From contig JAXDKT010000006.1 in the NCBI GenBank assembly GCA_034666965.1, forward strand, positions 1-41,941: a stretch of DNA of 41,941 bases, written 5' to 3'. The stretch's first letter is position 1, and each line of letters begins with the position of its first letter. The DNA comes from Chersky-267 sp034666965. Its GTDB lineage: Bacteria; Chloroflexota; Limnocylindria; Limnocylindrales; CSP1-4. A program made the translations under genes and the position numbers. The notes beneath the pieces were generated by a model. The model did not search any database and had not been told where the DNA came from. It saw only the letters and a program-made list of their open reading frames with translations. Positions 16,578 through 25,087 of this stretch are shown here, piece after piece.

Positions 16578-17846
16578 ATGTTCGAACGAACGGCGTTGCC
16601 CGATGGGCCGCGCGTGATCAGCGCCCGCCTGCCCGGGTCGCGTTCGGTGGCGATCGCCGCATACGTGCTGGCCGGCTCGCGCCTCGAGCAGCCCGGTCAG
16701 ACGGGCGTGGCCCATTTCATGGAGCACATCACGTTCAAGGGCACGGCCGCGTACCCGTCGACTCGGGCAATCTCCGAGGCGATCGAGGGGGTCGGCGGCA
16801 GCTTCAACGCCGCGACCGACCGCGAATCGACCGTCTACTGGGTCCGGGTCCCGGCGCGCGAGGCGCAACGCGCAGCCGACGTGATCGCCGAGCTGATCGT
16901 CCGGCCCAAGCTCGAGGATACCGAGATCGACCACGAGCGGTCGGTCATCGTCGAGGAGATCCGTTCGTACCTCGACGATCCATCCGAATATGCCCAGATC
17001 CTCATCCAGCAGGGGATGTTCGGCGCGGGTCCGCTCGGCCGCGAGATCTGCGGCGACGAGGGGGGCATCCGGAGTCTGCCGCGTGAAACGATCCGCGACT
17101 TCTGGGCGGCCACCTATCGTCCGTCGAACGTCGTCGTCGCGGTCGCCGGGGACCTCGACCATGCCACCGCGGTCGACCTCGTCGCGCCGGCGTTCGGCAC
17201 CGGCAATGGCATCTCGCCGTCGTTCGACCCGGCGCCCGCCCTGCCCGCTGGAGAGGTCTACCTCCTGGGCAACCGCGACACCTCCCAGGCCCACCTGTGC
17301 ATCTCGGTGCCGGCCCAACGGCGCGATCACCCCGACTCCTGGACGATCGGCGTTCTCAACGGCGTGCTCGGCGAGGGCATGAGCAGCCGCCTGTTCCTGT
17401 CGGTTCGCGAGGAGCTTGGACTGGCCTACGACGTGGGCTCGGGGATCAGTGAATATGCCGACGTCGGCTCGCTGGGAATCTACGCCGGGGTCGACCCGGA
17501 CAAGCTCGAGCCGGCGGTCACGGCCATCCTGCTCGAGCTGGCTCGCCTGCGCGACACGGCGGTTCCGGCCGATGAGCTGGCCAAGGCCAAGGCCTACCTG
17601 TCGGGCGGCCTCGAGCTGCGGATGGACGACACCCGCCACCTGGCCTCCTGGATCGGCGGCCAGGAGGCCCTCCACGAACGCGTGCTGACCCTCGACGAGG
17701 CGCTCGAGGCCGTCGCCGCGGTGACCGCCGCCGACATCCAGCGGGTGGCCGGCGAGCTCTTCCACGACGACCGGCTGCGGCTCGCCGTCGTGGCTCCGCG
17801 CGGCCATGGCCTCGGGCTTGACCACGCCCTCCGGTTGCCAGGCTGA
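16578..17846 (+). CDS. M16 family zinc metallopeptidase (PqqL/MPP-like)
   Basis: The 422-aa protein has the inverted zinc motif HFMEH (H46, E49, H50) with downstream conserved segments NAATDRESTVYWVRV and ERSVIVEEI (third zinc ligand Glu), so it looks catalytically competent. The C-terminal M16 domain contains DTSQAHLCISVP and the family's LFLSVREELGLAYDV. The length matches single-chain, two-domain bacterial M16B enzymes related to mitochondrial processing peptidase. No signal peptide is visible, so a cytoplasmic role is likely. The ATG at 16578 begins the conserved region; an upstream in-frame start at 16503 lies within the terminator hairpin. The TPR-like gene follows by 12 nt. Confidence 0.94.
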   Translation: MFERTALPDGPRVISARLPGSRSVAIAAYVLAGSRLEQPGQTGVAHFMEHITFKGTAAYPSTRAISEAIEGVGGSFNAATDRESTVYWVRVPAREAQRAADVIAELIVRPKLEDTEIDHERSVIVEEIRSYLDDPSEYAQILIQQGMFGAGPLGREICGDEGGIRSLPRETIRDFWAATYRPSNVVVAVAGDLDHATAVDLVAPAFGTGNGISPSFDPAPALPAGEVYLLGNRDTSQAHLCISVPAQRRDHPDSWTIGVLNGVLGEGMSSRLFLSVREELGLAYDVGSGISEYADVGSLGIYAGVDPDKLEPAVTAILLELARLRDTAVPADELAKAKAYLSGGLELRMDDTRHLASWIGGQEALHERVLTLDEALEAVAAVTAADIQRVAGELFHDDRLRLAVVAPRGHGLGLDHALRLPG

Positions 17847-17858
17847 CGCGAGGCCGGG

Positions 17859-18866
17859 ATGACCGAGGGAGCGGAGTCGCACCGGACCGAGCCGCCCGGT
17901 CTCGATTCGGGCGCGGCCGATCCAGCCGGCGCAGATTCGGCTGGCGCCGAGCCCGCGACCGACTCGGCCGGGACCGTCGAGACGATCGACGCGGATCGGC
18001 CGACCGCGCTGCGCCTCGCCCGGCTCCACCTGCGTACCGGCTCCCTGGCGCTCGCCCGGGTCGAGCTCGAGACGCTGGCCGGCGACGGCACGCTCGACGA
18101 TGAGGCGTTGCTCGACCTGGCCGAGGTCCGCTGGCGGACGGACGATCTGACCGGGGCCGGCGAGGCGGCCGCGGCGCACATCGCCCGCGGTCGCGAGGCG
18201 CCCGTTGCCCTGGTCATCGCGGCCGAGGCCACCGCCGCGCTGGGCCGACCGAGCGAGGCTCGCCGCCTGGCCGGGCGCGCCCTCGAGCTCGTCGACGGGC
18301 CGATCGACGCCCTCTTCGCCGGGATGCCGCGCAGCGACGCGTGGCCCATGCAGCCGGCCGAGCGGGTCGCCGGCTGGACGCTGCCCCCCGTGAGGGTCGC
18401 GGTCGTGGCCGACGAGCGCGCCCGGGGCGAGGATGACGCCCTCGATACGGGCGAGCCGGCCTCGGATCCCGGAGCCGACCTGGATGCTGCCCGCTCGGCG
18501 CTTGCCGCCGGCGATCGCTCCGGGGCGGCATTCCGGCTGTCGGTCGTCCTCCGCCTCTCGCCGGCACTGGCCCCGGCCGTCCTCGACGTGGCCGGGACCG
18601 AACCCGGCCCCGAGTTCGACATGGTCCGGGGCGACGCCCTCCGCCTCGTCGGACGGGAGATGCAGGCGCGCCGGGCCTATGCCGCGGCAGCCGCCGCGCG
18701 ACGGGCCATGGACGATGCCGCTCCCCGAGCCGCGGCTCCTGCCACACCGGATGTCTCGTCGACCGAGGGGTCTGCGCCGTCCGGCGAGGCCGCCGATCCG
18801 TCCGACCCAGCCGGATCCGCGGTCGGCCAGCTGGACGCGAGCTCCCAATCGGACTCGACCGTCTGA
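17859..18866 (+). CDS. Alanine-rich TPR-like protein
   Basis: The 335-aa protein is very Ala/Arg/Asp-rich. A low-complexity N-terminus (about 1-45, GADSAGAEPATDSAG) is followed by helical repeats resembling tetratricopeptide pairs (LARLHLRTGSLALARVELETL; LLDLAEVRWRTDDLTGAGEA; VIAAEATAALGRPSEARRLAGRA). A second repeat-like block lies at about 205-290, before an acidic Ser/Pro-rich tail. No membrane segment is seen. It starts 12 nt after the M16 protease gene and is probably co-transcribed with it. TPR proteins are protein-protein adaptors, but the partner and role here are unknown. The repeat assignment is by eye. Confidence 0.7.
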   Translation: MTEGAESHRTEPPGLDSGAADPAGADSAGAEPATDSAGTVETIDADRPTALRLARLHLRTGSLALARVELETLAGDGTLDDEALLDLAEVRWRTDDLTGAGEAAAAHIARGREAPVALVIAAEATAALGRPSEARRLAGRALELVDGPIDALFAGMPRSDAWPMQPAERVAGWTLPPVRVAVVADERARGEDDALDTGEPASDPGADLDAARSALAAGDRSGAAFRLSVVLRLSPALAPAVLDVAGTEPGPEFDMVRGDALRLVGREMQARRAYAAAAAARRAMDDAAPRAAAPATPDVSSTEGSAPSGEAADPSDPAGSAVGQLDASSQSDSTV

Positions 18867-18888
18867 CTCGACTCGGCGCCCGCTATCC

Positions 18889-18920
18889 TTGACGGCCACG
18901 CACCCGCGCAGCGATAGGAT
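18889..18920 (+). promoter_or_regulatory. ndk promoter
   Basis: TTGACG (18889-18894) and TAGGAT (18915-18920) are separated by 20 bp, slightly long. The -10 box ends 8 nt before the TTG start of ndk, again suggesting a leaderless or nearly leaderless mRNA. Confidence 0.45.
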
Positions 18921-18928
18921 CGTGACCC

Positions 18929-19390
18929 TTGACCGAACGCACCCTTGTCCTGATCAAACCGGACGCCGTCCAGCGCCAGCTCGTCGGGCGGATCCTGACC
19001 CGCCTCGAGGAGCGTGGGCTGAAGCTCATTGGACTCAAGCTGGTCCAGGTCGATCGCGAGCTGGCTGAGCGCCACTACGCCGTTCACCGCCAGCGACCCT
19101 TCTTCGAGGCCCTGGTCGGGTTCATCACTTCGAGCCCGCTGGTCGCCGTGGCGATCGAGGGTCCCAACGCGATCGCCGTCGTCCGGACGATGGTCGGGGC
19201 GACCCGCCCGAACGAGGCCGCGCCGGGCACCATCCGGGGCGACTTCGCCCTGGAGACTGCCCAGAACCTGATCCATGCCTCCGATGGCCCGCAGACCGCG
19301 GCCGCCGAGCTCGCCCTCTGGTTCGGCCTGATCGAGCTGCTCGACTACGAGCGTGACATCGACCGCTGGGCACTCGCGCCGCCCGACTGA
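18929..19390 (+). CDS. ndk: Nucleoside diphosphate kinase
   Basis: Ndk equilibrates nucleoside di- and triphosphates through a phosphohistidine. The 153-aa protein is a typical single-domain enzyme: TLVLIKPDAVQR near the N-terminus, ERHYAVHRQRPFF, the nucleotide-binding MVGATRPNEAAPGTIRGDF, and the active-site histidine at 116 in NLIHASD. The length is slightly above the common 135-150. The TTG start at 18929 is required to keep the conserved TLVLIKPD N-terminus. It converges with the minus-strand membrane-protein operon across a 29-nt gap that holds a hairpin. Confidence 0.96.
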   Translation: MTERTLVLIKPDAVQRQLVGRILTRLEERGLKLIGLKLVQVDRELAERHYAVHRQRPFFEALVGFITSSPLVAVAIEGPNAIAVVRTMVGATRPNEAAPGTIRGDFALETAQNLIHASDGPQTAAAELALWFGLIELLDYERDIDRWALAPPD

Positions 19391-19417
19391 TCGGACCCGG
19401 TGCCGGCGCCGGTCCGA
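19391..19417. terminator. Bidirectional hairpin between convergent genes
   Basis: Arms TCGGACC (19391-19397) and GGTCCGA (19411-19417) fill almost the whole gap between the convergent ndk and ND-like genes. The loop is GC-rich and there is no U-tract. Confidence 0.5.
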
Positions 19418-19419
19418 GC

Positions 19420-21135
19420 TCAGGGCGAGGGCGTCGGGATCGGCACGAACGACGGCCCGCCACTCGCACCCGGCGTCGAGCTCTCGCCCGGGACCGGGCT
19501 GACGCTCGGCCCGGCGGTCTGACCCGGGCCGACGCTCTCGCCGGGCGCCGGGCTCGAGCCCTCGCCCGGGCTGGGGGAGGGCGGCTCGGTCTGGCCGGGC
19601 ACGAACGTCTCGCTGGGCGCCACCGGCTCGGGGGCCGGCGCCGCGGCGGCGGCCGGCCCGCCAAGCGCACCGGCGGCAACGGCCAGCGCGGTCAGCGCCA
19701 GGACGAGAACCGCGGCCGACGCGATTGGCGCCCGATTCTGGGTCCAGTGCGCGATCGCCCGCGACTCCAGCCCGGCGACCGCTGCGGGGATCGCCGGGTA
19801 GACGGGCGATGGACCGGGCTCGCCGACACCCGCGGTCAGCGTGGGCTCGACAGGCGCGGCAACCGAATCGCCCGGGCGGCGAGGGCGTTCCGAGGGCGCC
19901 GCGGCGATGAGGTCCGACGGCTGGCGCAACCCGACCAGCAGCATCCGCCCGTAGTAGGCCAGCGCGGCCAGGCCGCCAAGCGTCGCCGCGATGCGCAGCG
20001 GGCCGTCGACCACGCTCAGCTCGACCAGGCGAGCACGGACCTGCCAGGCGACGAGGCCGGGAAGCCCCAGGGTCGCGACCGCGACGACGACGAGCGCGAC
20101 GGCCAGTCCGGGCGACCGCCGCGCCCAGCCGCTGAGGTCGGCGATCCGGCGCGTCCCGAATCGGGTCCGGACGGCGATCGCCCAGGCTGCGAACGCCGTC
20201 TTGGCCACGACGAAGACGAGGATCCAGGTGCGGGTGGGCTGCCAGGCAACGGGGTCGAGGATGGCCAGCCCGAGGATCACGAATCCCGCGTCCTGGACGA
20301 TCGAATAGCCGACGACGTGCTCGACATCGTCCTGAAGCCAGGCCGCGGCCGCGCCCAGGACGATGCTGGCGACGCCGATCGCAAGGACGGTCGCCCGCTC
20401 GACCTCGAGTGGCAGGAGAAGCGGCGCGATCGACCGATCCATCCAGGCCAGGGCGACAACGGCGAAACCGGCCGGAGCCCAGGCGAGCAGAAGGGGCAGG
20501 GCGATCTCCGGAGCCGAGTCGGCCAGGCGGGCGGCCCAGCGGTGGAATGGGATTGCCCCGAACCTGATCGCCGCCGCCAGGGCGACGGCGAGGTAGGCCA
20601 GTCCGAAGACGGTCGGCTCTTCGGCCAGCGGCCCGAGTGGCCGGGCGATCCAGGCCATGCCCACCAGCGCCAGGGCCCCCGCGACCGCGATCGCGCGGAA
20701 CTCGCGGGTGGCGACCTGGACGTTGCGCGGGCTGCTTGGTCGGACGAGGGTGACCAGCGAGCCGACGAGCGAGCCGGCCAGGATCGCCACCAGGGCCACG
20801 ATCGGGTCGCCGATCGAGAGGGCCAGGCCGAGGGCGCCGAAGCCACCGAGCAGCGCGGCGGGCAGCTCGCGTTGCCAGGCCGTGGACAGGCCGACGATGG
20901 CGACGATCGTCCCCGTCGAGCAGCCGAGGGCCAGGAACAGCCGCCCGAATTCAGTCACCTCGAGCCGACCGGGTCCGATGGCGAGCCGGTCCCCAGGAAC
21001 GATGGCCAGCGCGGCGATGGTCGCGCCGGCCAGGCCGAGCAGCCCGATGGCCAGAGCCAGCCGCGGGGAATTGCGCGCGATGAGGGCGGCCGCCGCGCCA
21101 CCGAACGTGACAGCCAGGAACGGCAGCAGGCTCAC
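19420..21135 (-). CDS. NuoN/NuoM-like (proton-antiporter family) membrane protein
   Basis: The 571-aa polytopic protein resembles the Proton_antipo_M family of complex I, Mrp and hydrogenase-4 subunits. It has an IPFHRWAARLADSAPE segment (compare PFHxWLPDAxxxAP), HVVGYSIVQDAGFVILGL (compare YSSIxxxG), and LSGWARRSPGLAVAL followed by LGLPGLVAWQVRARL (compare GxPPxxGFxxK). Key charges differ: Arg stands where the TM7 and TM12 lysines are expected, and no glutamate is obvious in the TM5-like segment. After about residue 440 the homology ends; a hydrophilic stretch, one more TM segment and a Pro/Ser/Gly-rich tail follow. The GTG start overlaps the upstream stop by 4 nt. No other nuo, hyf or mrp genes are nearby except the small partner upstream. 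Confidence 0.75.
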   Translation of the reverse strand: MSLLPFLAVTFGGAAAALIARNSPRLALAIGLLGLAGATIAALAIVPGDRLAIGPGRLEVTEFGRLFLALGCSTGTIVAIVGLSTAWQRELPAALLGGFGALGLALSIGDPIVALVAILAGSLVGSLVTLVRPSSPRNVQVATREFRAIAVAGALALVGMAWIARPLGPLAEEPTVFGLAYLAVALAAAIRFGAIPFHRWAARLADSAPEIALPLLLAWAPAGFAVVALAWMDRSIAPLLLPLEVERATVLAIGVASIVLGAAAAWLQDDVEHVVGYSIVQDAGFVILGLAILDPVAWQPTRTWILVFVVAKTAFAAWAIAVRTRFGTRRIADLSGWARRSPGLAVALVVVAVATLGLPGLVAWQVRARLVELSVVDGPLRIAATLGGLAALAYYGRMLLVGLRQPSDLIAAAPSERPRRPGDSVAAPVEPTLTAGVGEPGPSPVYPAIPAAVAGLESRAIAHWTQNRAPIASAAVLVLALTALAVAAGALGGPAAAAAPAPEPVAPSETFVPGQTEPPSPSPGEGSSPAPGESVGPGQTAGPSVSPVPGESSTPGASGGPSFVPIPTPSP

Positions 21136-22145
21136 GACGCGTCGTGCTCGTCGGCCTTGGGCGACCCCGGCGGCTCGCCGGTTGCGTCGCCCTCGACGCG
21201 ACCGGGTGGCTGCGTCGTCTTGACCGGATCGTCCAGCTCGCCCAGGGCAGGCAGGTCGGCGAGCCCCGTGCTGGCGTCGAGCTCGAGCGGGAGCTGCTCT
21301 CCGTGGGGAGCGGCATGCGTCGGGCGGTTTCGGCGCGCCGACCACCCGGCTCGCGGGGCCGATGGCCCTGCCCGCCGCGCCGACCCGGCGTCCTCGTCCG
21401 ACGCTCCGATCCGGTGCGCGTCGGACGGTCGCCCCGGCTCGGCAGCCGATGTTCGCCGGCGCGGCCGCCAGCCCGGGAGGAACGAGCCGCGCAGGCTGCT
21501 GGCCGCGGTCGGGGTGATGGGGTGGGCCTCGAACAGCGCGCTCCGGCGCGGCTCGTTGCGCAGGGCCAGACCGCCGGTGGCGGCGACGGTGTTGGCGCAC
21601 AGCACGGCGACGGTGCCGAGCAGCCCGACGGTCAGGCCGGCCGTCATGAGCTGTTCGAGCGGCGCCGGTGTACCGGCCAGGCCGACCCGGACCAGCTCGG
21701 CCCCCGTGACGAGGATGGCCAGGGCCACCCCCAGGCGGAAGACATCCGCTCCACGGACAATCGGGGCGACGGAGATGACCGCCAGGGCGAACCCCGCGGC
21801 GCTGGCTGCGGCGGGGCCGAGCGGCGCGCTGCCCAGCCCACTCGTGCCATACCCGATGACATAGGCGGCGGCCGCGGCCAGTGTCTCCGCCGGCAGTCCG
21901 GCGAGCGAGCCCCGGGTGGCCGCCGAGGTGTCGCGCAGGGTCATGAACAGCAGGTAGCCACCCAGCAGGGCCGCCACCACCCGAACGCCGACCCCGGCCG
22001 GCTCTGGCGGGGGGTCGGCGAGCACCGGGGCCGTGACCAGCGCGACGACCAGACCGCCCAGGGCGATGCGGGCATCGCGCCCGGTGATCGCCACCAGGGC
22101 TCCGGCGACGGTCACGAATGAGGCGGCGACGAGCAGGACGCTCAC
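21132..22145 (-). CDS. Membrane protein, possibly NuoJ/HyfE-like
   Basis: The 337-aa protein has a hydrophobic N-terminal portion (about 1-200) with roughly six TM segments. The first two (FVTVAGALVAITGRDARIAL, VALVTAPVLA) resemble the start of NuoJ/HyfE-type subunits, but this similarity is weak and judged by eye. The remaining 135 residues are charged, Pro/Ala/Arg-rich and apparently disordered, which is not typical of those families. The GTG start overlaps the lepB stop (GTGA) and its own stop overlaps the GTG of the next gene, so the three genes are translationally coupled. It probably forms a complex with the ND-like protein encoded downstream. Confidence 0.6.
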   Translation of the reverse strand: MSVLLVAASFVTVAGALVAITGRDARIALGGLVVALVTAPVLADPPPEPAGVGVRVVAALLGGYLLFMTLRDTSAATRGSLAGLPAETLAAAAAYVIGYGTSGLGSAPLGPAAASAAGFALAVISVAPIVRGADVFRLGVALAILVTGAELVRVGLAGTPAPLEQLMTAGLTVGLLGTVAVLCANTVAATGGLALRNEPRRSALFEAHPITPTAASSLRGSFLPGWRPRRRTSAAEPGRPSDAHRIGASDEDAGSARRAGPSAPRAGWSARRNRPTHAAPHGEQLPLELDASTGLADLPALGELDDPVKTTQPPGRVEGDATGEPPGSPKADEHDAS

Positions 22146-22732
22146 GGCGTCCCGGCTTGGAGCTCCGGATAGGTCGGGGTTGGCAGGATGCCGAGGACGT
22201 CGAACGGCCAGTAGCGCAGCCAGGCCCGACCGATCACCGAGTCGCGCTTGATCGGCCCAAAGACGCGCGAGTCGGACGATGCGGCGCGATGGTCACCCAG
22301 CACGAACAGCTCGTCGGTAGCGATGGTCCATTCGGCCCGGTCGGGCGGGGCTTCGGTCGGCTGGTACGGCGGGCTGCCGGGGAAGACGTAGCGCTCGTTG
22401 AGTGGCTTGCCATTGACCAGGACCTGGCCGTCGCGGACCGCGACCGTCTCGCCCGGCAGGCCGATCACGCGCTTGATGAACGGCGTGTTGCCGCCCTGGT
22501 CGTAGCCGGCCGGGGGCGAGAAGACGACGACGTCACCGCGGCTGTAGTCATCGAAGCGTGGCGTCAGCTTGTCGACCAGGACGTACTCGCCGGGCTGGAG
22601 CGTGTTCTCCATCGACATCTGCTGAACCTGGTAGGGCTGGGCCACGAAGTTCTGGATGACGAGGAAGATGACGAGCGTCAAGACAAGTGTCTCGACGACC
22701 TCGAAGAGACACCCAAGAGGGCGTTGGCTCAC
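22142..22732 (-). CDS. lepB: Signal peptidase I
   Basis: LepB removes signal peptides from secreted proteins. The 196-aa protein has one N-terminal membrane anchor (about 12-28), then box B MSMENTLQPGE with the nucleophile S40, and box D FIKRVIGLPGE with the general base K87. Box E is present as VLGDHRAASSDSR. The size is that of single-anchor Gram-positive-type enzymes. It starts with GTG at 22732, and a -10 box (TATACT) lies 9 nt upstream. It is the first gene of an operon with two membrane proteins, an unusual partnership. Confidence 0.96.
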   Translation of the reverse strand: MSQRPLGCLFEVVETLVLTLVIFLVIQNFVAQPYQVQQMSMENTLQPGEYVLVDKLTPRFDDYSRGDVVVFSPPAGYDQGGNTPFIKRVIGLPGETVAVRDGQVLVNGKPLNERYVFPGSPPYQPTEAPPDRAEWTIATDELFVLGDHRAASSDSRVFGPIKRDSVIGRAWLRYWPFDVLGILPTPTYPELQAGTP

Positions 22733-22741
22733 AAGTCCGGC

Positions 22742-22747
22742 AGTATA
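22742..22747 (-). promoter_or_regulatory. lepB operon promoter (-10 TATACT)
   Basis: Minus-strand TATACT ends 9 nt before the lepB GTG. No clear -35 and no Shine-Dalgarno are seen, consistent with a very short or absent 5' leader. An extended -10-like TGCTATCGT (22755-22763) on the plus strand could serve the divergent gene. Confidence 0.45.
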
Positions 22748-22801
22748 GGTGCTGTGCTATCGTCCTGCCCCGTGATCCCCTCCCGTCGGGGGCGCTGAGC
22801 G

Positions 22802-24886
22802 ATGCCCCGACGCTGGGTCGAGACGCTCGTCGCGCTCGTGGCAGTGGCCGTTCTCGGCCTCGTCCTCTACAACGCCACCATGGTCGATCGGCGTCCGCCG
22901 ACGGTGCGCATCACGCTGAGCGCCACGGCCGGCGACGAGCACGTGGCCCAGACGCTGGCCGCCATCGACCTCGAGTTCAGCGAACCGGTCGACCCGGCGT
23001 CGGTCGAGCGCCGTTTCCAGATCGAGCCGCACGTCGGTGGGACCTTCACCTGGGACCGCGACACGGAGGCGATCTTCACGCCGGCCCGGAAGCTGCCGTC
23101 CGACACCGAATTCAGCGTGTCGGTTGCGTCCGGGTTCAGCGATCGGGCCGGCAACCAGGCCCCGGACCCGGCCGGACCGTTCTCCTTCCGGACGATCGGC
23201 CCGCCGGTGGTGACCGCGTTGAGCCCGCCAGCGGGCGCGTCCGGAATCGCCACCAATGCGGCCGCCGAGCTGACCTTCGATCGGCTCATGGATACGGCCT
23301 CGGTCGAGACAGCGATCGCCATCCAGCCGGCGGTCCCGTTCACGTTGACCTGGAGCGGGCCGCGCCTGAGCATCGCCTTCGGGAGCCCACTGGCGTTCGG
23401 CACCACCTACTCGATCACCGTCGGCAGTGCCGCAGCGGATACCGACGGCAGTCACCTCGCGACTCCGTTCAGCGCCTCCTTCACGACCGTCGCCGCGGGC
23501 GTCGGGGTCAAATCCGTGGTGCCCGCCGACGGAGTCTCGGGAATCGGGATCCGGACCCCCATCGCGATCGTCTTCGACGGGCCGATCGACCCGACCTCGG
23601 TCGTCGGCGCACTGCGGCTGACCCCCGAGGTCAACGGCGACGCTCGGGTGATCGCGCCGGCGAACGACCTGGCCCCGACCGTGCCGTCCCCATCGGCGAG
23701 CGCCGTGCCGGCCTCACCGGACACGGGCCCGGCCGGATCCGGAACGGTTCTCGTGTTCACTCCGTCGGGACCCTTGGCTCAGCACACGACCTACACGGTC
23801 GAGCTCGAGCCGGTCGTGCGCAGTGCCGGCGACCCCGACCAGGTTGCCGCCGGCCGGACCTGGACGTTCACGACCGGCGGCCAGCCGACGAGCGCCCAGA
23901 ACCAGATCGCGTTCCTCTCGGCCCGCGGCGGGGTGCGCAACCTGTGGCTGATGAACCCGGACGGGTCCAATCCGCGCCAAGTCACCACCGAGCTGACGCC
24001 CGTGACCGGCTACGACGTGACCTCGGACGGTCGCTCCGTCGTCTATGGCGCCGGCGGCCAGGTCCGGGTCCTGCGGCTCTCCACCGGCACCCTGACCACC
24101 CTGACCGCCGCCGGGCGGTTCGAGTACGCCCCGGTCCTGGCGCCCGGTGGCGGTCAGGTTCTGGTGGGGCGTCGTGATGGGGCCGGGGGCGACTTGGGCT
24201 ACTGGCTGGTCCCGATGCCCGGCGCCGATGGCGGACCCGAGCGCCAGGTTCTGCCCGATGGCGCCCCACCGCTCGGCTCGGTGGCGGCCGACAGCGACCG
24301 CCTCGAACTTGGACCGGACGCCTCGGTCTGGGCGGGTCAGGCGGCGTTCGATCCGACCGGCGCGTCGGTGGTGGTCGTCGACGGCCAGGACCGGGTCGTG
24401 CGGGCTGCCCTCGAGCCGGTGGCGGCCCCGCCCGTCGTCGAGGTGGTGGACGTGACCGGGCCCATCGGCGCTCCGGTATGGGCCGACTCGGTCGGGTCGG
24501 TCGGCGGTCCTGGCGCGTTCCTGATCGTGGGCAAGGCGGCCGGCGGAGCGGGCCTGATCCGGCTCGATCGGCCCCGGTCGGCGCTGTCACCCGCGGCGGG
24601 ACCGGTTGCGGTCGCCGGTCACGGCGGGATCGCCACCCTGGTGGCGCCGGCGGGGTCCCACCTCGGCTACACCTCGCTCGCCTCGCGCGTCGCGGAGCCG
24701 TTGACCAGCGCCGCGGATCTGCTCGACCGTGCCCCGGGGTTCTCGCCCGACGGGCTCAGCCTCCTCTTCGGGCGGGTTCTGGCCAGCGACCCCACGCGCT
24801 CGGCGGGGATCTGGCTGGTGGGCCTCGACGGTCGCGACCTGCGCCAGCTGTCGGTCGACGGCAGCTCAGCACGGTGGCTGCCGTAG
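22802..24886 (+). CDS. Membrane-anchored protein with Ig-like (Big_5) domains and TolB-like propeller
   Basis: The 694-aa protein has an N-terminal membrane anchor (about 6-23, LVALVAVAVLGLVLYNA) and then three SbsA/Big_5-type Ig-like domains (about 30-130, 133-230, 233-360). Each begins with a P-x-x-G or 'sp-v-pas-v' strand pattern such as LEFSEPVDPASV, LTFDRLMDTASV and IVFDGPIDPTSV. The third is interrupted by a Pro/Ser-rich loop. From about 370 to the end come TolB/PD40-like beta-propeller repeats (QIAFLSARGGVRNLWLMNPD, PRQVTTELTPVTGYDVTSDG, FSPDGLSLLFG). It is probably displayed outside the membrane. It is divergent from lepB across a 69-nt gap. Substrate or partner is unknown. Confidence 0.85.
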   Translation: MPRRWVETLVALVAVAVLGLVLYNATMVDRRPPTVRITLSATAGDEHVAQTLAAIDLEFSEPVDPASVERRFQIEPHVGGTFTWDRDTEAIFTPARKLPSDTEFSVSVASGFSDRAGNQAPDPAGPFSFRTIGPPVVTALSPPAGASGIATNAAAELTFDRLMDTASVETAIAIQPAVPFTLTWSGPRLSIAFGSPLAFGTTYSITVGSAAADTDGSHLATPFSASFTTVAAGVGVKSVVPADGVSGIGIRTPIAIVFDGPIDPTSVVGALRLTPEVNGDARVIAPANDLAPTVPSPSASAVPASPDTGPAGSGTVLVFTPSGPLAQHTTYTVELEPVVRSAGDPDQVAAGRTWTFTTGGQPTSAQNQIAFLSARGGVRNLWLMNPDGSNPRQVTTELTPVTGYDVTSDGRSVVYGAGGQVRVLRLSTGTLTTLTAAGRFEYAPVLAPGGGQVLVGRRDGAGGDLGYWLVPMPGADGGPERQVLPDGAPPLGSVAADSDRLELGPDASVWAGQAAFDPTGASVVVVDGQDRVVRAALEPVAAPPVVEVVDVTGPIGAPVWADSVGSVGGPGAFLIVGKAAGGAGLIRLDRPRSALSPAAGPVAVAGHGGIATLVAPAGSHLGYTSLASRVAEPLTSAADLLDRAPGFSPDGLSLLFGRVLASDPTRSAGIWLVGLDGRDLRQLSVDGSSARWLP

Positions 24887-24924
24887 GCCGCCGACGGGCT
24901 GCATATCCTCGCCGTCGAGCGAGT

Positions 24925-24954
24925 TTGACCCTCCTCTCAGCGGCTTGTTACACT
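24925..24954 (+). promoter_or_regulatory. hppA promoter
   Basis: TTGACC (24925-24930) and TACACT (24949-24954) are separated by 18 bp, giving a good housekeeping sigma promoter. The predicted leader is about 125 nt and ends with AGGAGGAAG (25069-25077) before the ATG at 25088. Confidence 0.65.
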
Positions 24955-25087
24955 CGCCGCCGACCTGAAAGGTTTCGCTCCGGTCGTGGCCGGAACCCGC
25001 GCCAGATCTCCCCCCGGAACCCGCCGAAGCGACGGAGCGCGCGCCGCCCCGGGGAGCCCACCCGTGTCAGGAGGAAGCCCAAGGCCC

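Noticed and set aside
16461..18899. Minus-strand open frame of about 800 codons over the M16 and TPR-like genes
   Set aside because: Antisense to genes with clear motifs and start signals.
19747..21864. Plus-strand open frame of about 700 codons over the ND-like and membrane-protein genes
   Set aside because: Antisense shadow; the minus-strand genes have coherent hydrophobic profiles and overlapping start/stop coupling.
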